From positions 2,914,001-2,978,000 of the forward strand of contig NC_008709.1 in assembly GCF_000015285.1 (NCBI RefSeq): a stretch of DNA of 64,000 nucleotides. The letters run 5' to 3'. A program made the translations under genes and the position numbers. This document shows positions 57,803-64,000 of the stretch, in pieces. Each line of letters opens with the position of its first letter. Position 1 is the stretch's first letter. The notes below the pieces were generated by a model. That model worked only from the letters and a program-made list of their open reading frames with translations, ran no database searches and was not told where the DNA came from. The stretch comes from Psychromonas ingrahamii 37 (lineage in GTDB: Bacteria; Pseudomonadota; Gammaproteobacteria; Enterobacterales; Psychromonadaceae).

Positions 57803-59035
57803 TTAATCGCGGTAGTGCGCCATCGCAGCTAACACCGCCTGACCTGAACTAACCTTCACTTTATATTTTAATAAAATAGATTCCAACGCCACCAAAGTCG
57901 TTAAAACACAATCCTGCCGGGCGTTATAACCCATAGTGCCAATACGCCAAACCTTGCCATGTAAGGGCCCAAACGAAGTGCCAATTTCAATACCAAAACG
58001 CTGCTGGAGTTGCTGACGCACTTTATCGCCATCAATACCCTGTGGAATATACACACCGACCACGTTATTCATTTTATATTGCTGATTCCCAAATAAGGTT
58101 AAGCCCATTGCCTGCAGGCCGGATGCCATTGCATCACCCGCTTGTTGATGACGGGCAATCACTTTATCCACCCCTTCTTCGAGAAAAAGACGCGCACATT
58201 CACGTGCTGCATATAACATGCTGGTTGATTCCGTGTGATGGTTCAAACGCTCAGGGCCCCAGTAATCCATGATCATCGCCAGATCAAAATAGTTAGATTG
58301 AATCATCGCATCACAGCCCTCAACATGATGAGCGGCACGAATACCTGCCTCAATATGTTTGCGGCGATTAATAACCTCGGCACAGCGATCACTTAAGGTA
58401 ATGGGTGCGCTGCCCGATGGCCCTCCTAGACATTTCTGCAGGCCCACGGATACAGCATCAAGATGCCATTCATCTATTTTCAGCTCATTGCCGGCAATAG
58501 AGGCGGTGGCATCACAGTAGAATAAGACGCCGTGGCGTTGACAAATTTCGCCAATTTCCGCCAAAGGTTGATTCATGGTCGTCGAAGTATCACCCTGCAC
58601 CGTGGCGAACAGTTTTGGTTGAAATGCTTTAATCGCTTTTTCCACTTGCTCCGGCGAGCACACTTCACCCCATTCAATATCAATGGTTTTTACTTGTGCA
58701 CCAACACGTTTCGCTATTTCGCACAGCAAATGGCCAAAACGTCCTATTACCGGGATTAATACTTTATCCCCCGGTTGTAATACCGACACTAATACCGCTT
58801 CAATGCCCGAACGCGCGGTACCATTAACCAGTAATGTTTGCTGGTTATTCGTCTCAAACACACCACGATACAAAGATTGCACCTGATTCATATAACCTGT
58901 CATCACCGGATCATACTGACCAATCAGTGACGCTGAAATAGCTTGATGTACACGCGGATAAGCATTAATTGGGCCAGGCCCCATTAGTAAACGCTGCGGT
59001 GGATCAAGGGTTTCAAAAAGGTCGCTGGTGCTCAT
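57803..59035 (-). CDS. pucG: PLP-dependent (S)-ureidoglycine--glyoxylate aminotransferase-like protein (PucG/HpxJ type)
   Basis: Alanine-glyoxylate aminotransferase family, fold type I. 410 residues. LLMGPGPINAYPRVHQA near 16-32 is the family opening; the PLP lysine is Lys201 in VSVGLQKCLGGPSG, with Asp175 in YCDATASI binding the pyridine nitrogen. Overall wording (VNGTARSGIEAVLVSVLQPG, ATVQGDTSTTMNQPL) resembles Bacillus PucG, which converts ureidoglycine plus glyoxylate to oxalurate and glycine. Related serine- and phosphonate-pathway aminotransferases share the fold, so the context (allantoate hydrolase and oxamate-hydrolase-like neighbours) carries weight. It overlaps the upstream gene by 4 bases. 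Confidence 0.85.
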   Translation of the reverse strand: MSTSDLFETLDPPQRLLMGPGPINAYPRVHQAISASLIGQYDPVMTGYMNQVQSLYRGVFETNNQQTLLVNGTARSGIEAVLVSVLQPGDKVLIPVIGRFGHLLCEIAKRVGAQVKTIDIEWGEVCSPEQVEKAIKAFQPKLFATVQGDTSTTMNQPLAEIGEICQRHGVLFYCDATASIAGNELKIDEWHLDAVSVGLQKCLGGPSGSAPITLSDRCAEVINRRKHIEAGIRAAHHVEGCDAMIQSNYFDLAMIMDYWGPERLNHHTESTSMLYAARECARLFLEEGVDKVIARHQQAGDAMASGLQAMGLTLFGNQQYKMNNVVGVYIPQGIDGDKVRQQLQQRFGIEIGTSFGPLHGKVWRIGTMGYNARQDCVLTTLVALESILLKYKVKVSSGQAVLAAMAHYRD

Positions 59036-60603
59036 AAAACATCTCCAAGTAAACTGCTTCCATCACTGCGGGGATCGCTGCTTGCACAGGCTAGACCTTG
59101 CGAGTCTATAACAATTGCACCGGCGTGCCCCATTAATTCATTATTATCTGTCACATAAGTGACGTCATGACCAAGCTTACTTAGCTGCGCCGCGTGAGCT
59201 TTATAAAGGCTGTATTCTAAACGTAAATTATTGGTCGTATCTCCCCAAGTGCGGCCCAGTAACCAACGCGGTTTTGCGATCGCATCCTGGAGATTCAACC
59301 CTTGATAGATATAACGGCTAAACAGACAGGCTTGAGTCTGCGGCTGCCCTTCACCGCCCATGGTTCCATACACCATGCGCCTGCCATCATGCAGCTCTGC
59401 ATAGGCAGGATTAAGGGTATGAAAGGGTTTTTTACCTGGCGCTAAAACATTATGGTGATCGGCATCAAGGGAGAAACTTTTGCCGCGGATATTCCATAAA
59501 ATACCGGTGCTTGGTAATACCACTCCCGAACCAAATTCCCAATAGATACTTTGAATAAAGCTCACCATAGTACCGTACTTGTCCGTCGCTCCCATCCAAA
59601 CCGTATCACCCACTTTTGCCTGATGCGGCCAAGGTTGTGCTTTCTCTAATGAGATACGATCGGCACACTCACGAATCATTTTTTCACTGAGTAAATCTTG
59701 TAATGGTTGGCTTAAACAGGCCTCATCGGTAATCAATCGGTCACGAATAATAAATGCCTGTTTGGTTGCTTCAACCAGCAAATGCATGTGCTCAAATTCA
59801 TTACCGGTGGTACTTACCAGTTGATCATAAATAGCGATAATCAACAGCGAAGCCAGTCCCTGAGTCGGTGCACCAAAGTTATATAATTGTCCTTTGGATA
59901 TTTCCACCGTCAGTGGCTCCATCACTTTTACCCGATGGATATGAAAATCATCGAGCGTAATCGGGCTGCCGGCTTTACTTAAATCCAGTGCCGCTTTTTC
60001 TGCGATTTCACCACGGTAAAAGTCATCTAATCCCACTTCGCCAAGACGAGTTAACGTTGCAGCAAGCTCCGGGTTAACTAAATTGTCACCTACTTTTAAG
60101 GTTTTGGACTGATTTAAAAAAAGATTGGCAAAATCATCAAGTGCGTGCAGACGATCGAAGGTTTTTTCACTGGCGTCAACAAAACTTTGCGTCACTTCAA
60201 TACCCTGTTCAGCAGCCTCTATAGCAGGCTTAAGCAGTTCACTGAGTGAATGCTGACCGCCGTTAATCTGCAATGCTTTTTGCCAGCCCGAGATAGTACC
60301 GGCCATAGTAATAGCCGATTCGCCACCGCTCTCGGGCAGTTCACCGCCCTTGGCACGGTAGGCATTTACATCAATAGAATGGCTCGCCGCACCACAGGCA
60401 TCAATAGCAATCGGTGCTTTGCCCGGATGGCAAATCAGCCAAAAACTATCTCCGCCAATACTGTTCATATGCGGATATTGCACGGTGATCATTGCAGCGG
60501 CTGCAACCATCGCTTCGCTTGCAGTGCCTCCTGCATCTAATATAGCTTGACCTGTTTGAGTGGCTTGATAATGCGATGCGCTAAATGCTGATTGATAGTT
60601 CAT
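59032..60603 (-). CDS. Cytosolic GGT-like Ntn hydrolase, oxamate amidohydrolase (HpxW)-like
   Basis: 523 residues of the gamma-glutamyltransferase superfamily, but without a signal peptide, unlike the ggt at 20625. Self-cleavage before Thr334 (KVGDTVWMGATDKYG) is expected, making it the N-terminal nucleophile. The region before it (IGGDSFWLICHPGKAPIAID near 49-68) and after it (WNIRGKSFSLD, HTLNPAY, GTMGGEGQPQ) differs from true GGTs and resembles the HpxW clade, where the Klebsiella enzyme hydrolyses oxamate to oxalate and ammonia. Overlaps the aminotransferase gene by 4 bases and the amidase by 4. Oxamate is the favoured substrate by context; gamma-glutamyl substrates are not excluded. Confidence 0.8.
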   Translation of the reverse strand: MNYQSAFSASHYQATQTGQAILDAGGTASEAMVAAAAMITVQYPHMNSIGGDSFWLICHPGKAPIAIDACGAASHSIDVNAYRAKGGELPESGGESAITMAGTISGWQKALQINGGQHSLSELLKPAIEAAEQGIEVTQSFVDASEKTFDRLHALDDFANLFLNQSKTLKVGDNLVNPELAATLTRLGEVGLDDFYRGEIAEKAALDLSKAGSPITLDDFHIHRVKVMEPLTVEISKGQLYNFGAPTQGLASLLIIAIYDQLVSTTGNEFEHMHLLVEATKQAFIIRDRLITDEACLSQPLQDLLSEKMIRECADRISLEKAQPWPHQAKVGDTVWMGATDKYGTMVSFIQSIYWEFGSGVVLPSTGILWNIRGKSFSLDADHHNVLAPGKKPFHTLNPAYAELHDGRRMVYGTMGGEGQPQTQACLFSRYIYQGLNLQDAIAKPRWLLGRTWGDTTNNLRLEYSLYKAHAAQLSKLGHDVTYVTDNNELMGHAGAIVIDSQGLACASSDPRSDGSSLLGDVL

Positions 60604-61796
60604 AATTGTTTTCCTTGAATTAACTGTTGCGCGGTAGCGAACAGATCTCCTTCACTGTCCGGCAGACCTAACAGTGATATTCCGCAGGGCCCTTCTTCTA
60701 GGCCCTTGATAGGCAGATGCAGTTGCGGGAAACCGCTCAGCCCTGCAATACTGGTGAGTCCCATTAAGTTCGATCGATACTTGGCCAGCTGATCGCCTGC
60801 AAGAGAGAGGCTTGGTGGCCCTGAAGGTGTTGTTGGCACTAACCACAACCCCCCTTGCTGCTGAAGCAGAACGGTCAGTTGCAGCCTGAAATCTGTTTGA
60901 CGTTTTTTAGCCTGGGTATATTGCTCTGCACTGATCGTGCGTGACCATTCCACCCGTTGGTAAATAGAAGGCTCTAAACTGTGTCCGAACTCAGCTAACC
61001 ACTCGCGATGCTTTGCAATGATTTCATAACCCTGAACAGTGCGAAATAACAAACTGATGGCTTCAAGGCTAAGATGATACTTAGCCAGAAAATCACCATT
61101 AAGCAGGGTGATCCCAGCCTCAATGCAGCAAACTTGTAAACGCTTTAAACGCTGATCACTAAGCTGCGCTGCCAGAGTCTTATCCAGATAAAGAGTTTGG
61201 GCAGATTCCCCCTTAACCGGTGCGCCATTAAGCACCTCGAATACTTTATGCATTAAATCCAGATCTCGCGTAAAGATACCCGCAGTATCAAAGCTCTTTG
61301 CCAGCTCAAAACAGTGCTCAAGATTAAACTTTGCCAAGGTCGGCCTTAAACCATATAACCCGCAGTAACTGGCGGGTACACGAACCGAACCACCGGTATC
61401 GGTGCCAATAGAAAAATCAGCATCCTTACTGGCAACAGCTACGGCACTGCCACTGGATGATCCACCCGGAAGACAATTCGGCGCGATAGGATTAACAGGA
61501 GTACCGTAATGAATATTTTGACCATTTAAACTATAAGCAAGCTCATCACTTTGTACTCGCCCAACGCAATTTGCTCCTTGACTTAACAGCGCTAAAATCA
61601 GTGGCGATGTTTGCTCTGCCATATTGTGAGTCTCAAGCCAGGTCGGATTACCCGCGCCGGTAACATAACCTTTGACATCAAACAAATCTTTAAAAACAAA
61701 AGTATAACCCGACAGTAAACCCTCGCTAATGGGCAATAGCCTTTGCGGCCCCTGCCGGCAATAAACACGGCTGTCCTTATCTATCAATCCATTCAT
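60600..61796 (-). CDS. Amidase-signature hydrolase (AtzE/HpxY-like)
   Basis: 398 residues, single amidase-signature domain. Lys36 in FVFKDLFDV, GGSSSGSAVAVAS (111-123) and Ser137 in GTDTGGSVRVPAS form the triad. It lacks the extra C-terminal domain of the allophanate hydrolase at 48284, so it is not a second AtzF. Position in the ureide operon, overlapping the HpxW-like gene by 4 bases, suggests action on an amide or ureide intermediate such as oxalurate; no sequence feature proves it. AGGAAGG stands before the ATG. Soluble, cytoplasmic. GatA-type function is unlikely without gatB/gatC. Confidence 0.85.
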   Translation of the reverse strand: MNGLIDKDSRVYCRQGPQRLLPISEGLLSGYTFVFKDLFDVKGYVTGAGNPTWLETHNMAEQTSPLILALLSQGANCVGRVQSDELAYSLNGQNIHYGTPVNPIAPNCLPGGSSSGSAVAVASKDADFSIGTDTGGSVRVPASYCGLYGLRPTLAKFNLEHCFELAKSFDTAGIFTRDLDLMHKVFEVLNGAPVKGESAQTLYLDKTLAAQLSDQRLKRLQVCCIEAGITLLNGDFLAKYHLSLEAISLLFRTVQGYEIIAKHREWLAEFGHSLEPSIYQRVEWSRTISAEQYTQAKKRQTDFRLQLTVLLQQQGGLWLVPTTPSGPPSLSLAGDQLAKYRSNLMGLTSIAGLSGFPQLHLPIKGLEEGPCGISLLGLPDSEGDLFATAQQLIQGKQL

Positions 61797-61808
61797 TATT
61801 AACCTTCC

Positions 61809-62816
61809 TTATGGCTGCTTAGCCGCTAGCTGTTGGTTCTTTTCACTTTGTTTTACATAACGGTTAGCCAACATTGCGCAGTAGAAAATTTGTATAGGGT
61901 GATAAAGCATAATAGGTAATAGAATCATGCCAAGCTTTGGATCAGCACCGAAGATAACTTTAGCCATAGGGATACCTGCAGCCAGCGTTTTTTTCGTTCC
62001 GCAGAACACGGCGGCAACTTCATCGGGTAAATCAAACTTGCAACGACGCGCCCCCCACTGCAGCGAATGCACCATGGTCAAAAGAATCACAGTACAAATC
62101 ACAAAGGATGTCACTAATAATCCCAGTGAAAATTCCTGCCAAATTCCATTAGCAACTGAATCACAAAAAGCGTTATAAACAATCAGTAAGATGACGTATT
62201 TATCCACCTTACCGACGATGTTTTTATGTTTTTCAGCCAGAGCAAGCAGAAAAGGCCGGGCAATTTGCCCTGCAATCATTGGTAGTAAAAGTAATTTAGA
62301 AATGGATATAACCGATGCCATTAGATCCAGCTCTACTCCTTCAAAACCCATAAAAAGCTGAATTAATAACGGGGTAATAAAAACACCCAGAATACTTGAG
62401 AGAGAAGCATTAAAGATAGCGCCCGGCACATTCCCTCTGCCGACACTAGTCATTGCTACGGAAGAGGAAATCGTACTTGGCAGCACAAAAAGATAACAAA
62501 AACCGAATGCCAATGCAGGCGGCATGTAGGCAAGAAAACTGTCACCGAATACGACCCAAATTAAGGGATAGAGCAAGAAGGTTGCCAGCTGAATATAAAT
62601 ATGTAATCGCCAGTTACTAATCCCGGCTTTGATCGCAGCAGGTGACAAACCTAAACCATGGAGAAAGAAGACGATAGCCACGCCAATACCGGTCAGTTGA
62701 TTAAGGTGAATAAAACCACCAGAACGTCCCACATCAGGGGTTATTATCGCTAATAAAATAGCGGCAACCATGCCGACCAAAAACCACTCTTTTTTTATTT
62801 TTTTTATTATATTCAT
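61809..62816 (-). CDS. Bile acid:sodium symporter (BASS) family transporter
   Basis: 335 residues with about nine or ten membrane helices. SBF-like family (YfeH type): IAVVFFLHGLGLSPAAIKAG (near 47-66, in the form GVAIVFFLHGLGLS), VLPSTISSSVAMTSVGRGNVPGAIFNASLSS near 111, and AVFCGTKKTLAAGIPMAKVIF near 265. These are the crossing-motif regions for sodium and substrate. Being inside the ureide operon, 12 bp before the amidase, it probably moves an anionic intermediate or end product (ureide, oxamate or oxalate) across the inner membrane; direction and substrate unknown. A hexanucleotide repeat lies just upstream of its start and its ribosome site is weak. Confidence 0.88.
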   Translation of the reverse strand: MNIIKKIKKEWFLVGMVAAILLAIITPDVGRSGGFIHLNQLTGIGVAIVFFLHGLGLSPAAIKAGISNWRLHIYIQLATFLLYPLIWVVFGDSFLAYMPPALAFGFCYLFVLPSTISSSVAMTSVGRGNVPGAIFNASLSSILGVFITPLLIQLFMGFEGVELDLMASVISISKLLLLPMIAGQIARPFLLALAEKHKNIVGKVDKYVILLIVYNAFCDSVANGIWQEFSLGLLVTSFVICTVILLTMVHSLQWGARRCKFDLPDEVAAVFCGTKKTLAAGIPMAKVIFGADPKLGMILLPIMLYHPIQIFYCAMLANRYVKQSEKNQQLAAKQP

Positions 62817-62848
62817 AATATTACAGGCTTATTAAAGTGAAAGTGCTA

Positions 62849-62880
62849 GTGATAGTGATATTGATATTGATATTGATAGT
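62849..62880. repeat. Hexanucleotide microsatellite upstream of the BASS gene
   Basis: (GTGATA)2(TTGATA)3-type run in the 72-bp gap between the regulator and the transporter, 33 bp before the transporter start. Slippage here would change spacing in the leader, not the reading frame. Confidence 0.8.
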
Positions 62881-62888
62881 ATTTAAAA

Positions 62889-63707
62889 TCATTCCAGCTC
62901 ATTGAGCTTGGAATAATTCATGCTGATTTTTCTGCTTATTTTGACCGCTTCGCTGCTCAACAGGCGATAGGTTTTATTCACTAGGTGAGAAATCAAACTC
63001 ATCGGTACGGCATAACTGTCAAGAGGTGCCTGATTATTCATATAACAGACTAAAAAATGCGACACACTTTGCGCATATTTTTGACCGGATTGATCGGTGA
63101 TAAGCAAACAGTCATGACCGGACAGTTGGCTAATAATATTGGCAAAATTACTCACCCGGCGACGAATACCAATAATGATAATAAAGTCATCTTCATCGAT
63201 AGAGGACAGATCCTCCCCTATCGTTTGCCCGGGTAAAGGCAGCAGATCAACGCCAGAGCGGCATTGCATCAGCTGCTGGCGAAAATGCAGTGCCAGCGGA
63301 TAACTATTACGATAACCGATGATCTTAACGCGTTTGGCGGTGGCTATTTTTTTAATTAACTGCTCCAGATTCATTCCGCTCAGTTGTGCCCATAATTGCT
63401 CTAATGAGTGCACTTCCTGACGAAATTCAGAGTCCTCAAGTGCGGTAACAGATAAAGGCTCTCCTTTATCCCTGGCTGCAAGCAGTTCATTTCTTAGCGC
63501 CAAATGATCTTCATAACCCAATTTACGAATAAAACGACTGACACTGGTTTTTGATACCAAGCATGCTTCAGCAATTTCATTGGTCGACAGGATCAATATT
63601 TTTTCTGGATTAATCTGCAGATAATCGGCTAAACGTTGATCATTTTTTGTCAATTGAGCATAATTTTTAGTAATTCGCTCACTCAACGGATTGTTCGTGG
63701 GTGTCAT
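62889..63707 (-). CDS. MurR/RpiR-family transcriptional regulator
   Basis: 272 residues. The N-terminal HTH domain (about 1-77) carries NDQRLADYLQINPEKILILS and the recognition helix region CLVSKTSVSRFIRKLGYED. The C-terminal SIS sugar-isomerase-like domain (about 105-245) carries KRVKIIGYRNSYPLALHFRQQL and DDFIIIIGIRRR. SIS domains in this family bind phosphosugars or other anions; RpiR-type regulators also control purine/ureide genes (the hpxU/hpxS region and AllR-like roles differ by species). As first complete gene of the operon it probably controls it. AAAGGT precedes the ATG. Effector unknown. Confidence 0.88.
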   Translation of the reverse strand: MTPTNNPLSERITKNYAQLTKNDQRLADYLQINPEKILILSTNEIAEACLVSKTSVSRFIRKLGYEDHLALRNELLAARDKGEPLSVTALEDSEFRQEVHSLEQLWAQLSGMNLEQLIKKIATAKRVKIIGYRNSYPLALHFRQQLMQCRSGVDLLPLPGQTIGEDLSSIDEDDFIIIIGIRRRVSNFANIISQLSGHDCLLITDQSGQKYAQSVSHFLVCYMNNQAPLDSYAVPMSLISHLVNKTYRLLSSEAVKISRKISMNYSKLNELE

Positions 63708-63737
63708 GACCTTTGTCCTAATTTAAAATAAAGAATG

Positions 63738-64000
63738 CTATCTTACGGCTGAAATAAAGCTTTGCAATTCTGGCGTTTGCGGATTGGCAAAGATTTCATC
63801 ACTTGGCCCTGTTTCCCACACTTTTCCTTGATTCATAAACACCACACGATCACCCACATTGCGCGCGAAGTTCATTTCATGGGTCACTAATATTAAGGTC
63901 ATGCCTTCTGCTTTCAATTTCTCTAAAACCTTTAATACTTCTCCAACCAACTCAGGATCCAGCGCAGAAGTAATTTCATCACATAACAAAACCTTAGGTG
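63738..64000 (-). CDS. Amino-acid ABC transporter ATP-binding protein, C-terminal part (cut by window edge)
   Basis: The frame is open to the last base of the window, so the gene starts outside; 87 codons are visible. Walker B and D-loop PKVLLCDEITSALDPELVGEVL, then the switch His in LVTHEMNFARNVGDRVVFM and the family ending EIFANPQTPELQSFISAV, typical of polar amino-acid ATPases (GlnQ/HisP type). It lies 30 bp before the RpiR gene in the same direction, so the importer probably belongs to the ureide operon. Confidence 0.88.
   Translation of the reverse strand, partial: PKVLLCDEITSALDPELVGEVLKVLEKLKAEGMTLILVTHEMNFARNVGDRVVFMNQGKVWETGPSDEIFANPQTPELQSFISAVR

Noticed and set aside
60250-60540. 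Plus-strand frame within the HpxW-like gene
   Set aside because: Shadow of a well-supported minus-strand gene.

Overview
The window reads as chromosome of a marine, cold-adapted-type gammaproteobacterium. The rRNA operon is enterobacterial/vibrio-like, with rrn promoters carrying GC-rich discriminators and with boxA signals. Most genes are AT-leaning, with GC judged by eye in the low 40s percent. The gene set (PstSCAB-PhoU, Ppk-Ppx, EAL/GGDEF, allophanate hydrolase, TauE/SafE) fits Alteromonadales/Psychromonadaceae-like bacteria. A Psychromonas-like host is my best guess, but I could not run a 16S search.

Layout. 1-13.6 kb: the 3' part of a giant, GC-richer two-partner-secretion adhesin (GLUG motifs, then MBG and YDG repeats in three large arrays of 11, 10 and 14 units), overlapping by 4 bases its outer-membrane transporter (FhaC/ShlB type). 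14.2-20.3 kb: a complete rRNA operon on the minus strand (16S-23S-5S) with two promoters, boxA sites, processing stems, a terminator and no spacer tRNA. 20.6-22.4 kb: periplasmic gamma-glutamyltransferase. 22.4-28.3 kb: a partly decayed region with an IS200/IS605 transposase remnant, a TauE/SafE permease, methylmalonate-semialdehyde dehydrogenase, a broken short-chain fatty acid transporter (AtoE-like) and an intact acetyl-CoA acetyltransferase. 28.9-32.5 kb: a PhyH-type dioxygenase, a zinc-free NADP oxidoreductase and a MYG1-family hydrolase, separated by repeat-rich spacers. 32.8-38.4 kb: pstS-pstC-pstA-pstB-phoU behind a four-repeat Pho box. 38.7-42.3 kb: a small unknown protein, an EAL-CBS-GGDEF protein, a small ribbon-helix-helix-like protein and a tandemly duplicated lysine-rich mini-protein gene. 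42.8-46.4 kb: ppk-ppx.

47.2-64 kb is a nitrogen-scavenging block. A LysR regulator faces an allophanate hydrolase gene, which is followed by a complete peptide-type ABC importer. Converging on it is a tightly packed minus-strand operon: MurR/RpiR regulator, BASS-type transporter, amidase, cytosolic GGT-like Ntn hydrolase (oxamate amidohydrolase HpxW-like), (S)-ureidoglycine--glyoxylate aminotransferase-like protein, M20 allantoate amidohydrolase-like protein, and possibly a DUF5718-like protein. The end of an amino-acid ABC ATPase lies at the window edge. Together they suggest import and stepwise nitrogen release from ureides through ureidoglycine and oxalurate/oxamate; this cluster is the best candidate here for a little-described pathway.

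Phosphate uptake (pst-phoU) and polyphosphate metabolism (ppk-ppx) lie within 14 kb of each other. The very basic mini-proteins sit just beyond ppx, which invites a polyphosphate- or DNA-binding hypothesis. All functions are read from motifs and context; no database search was possible.
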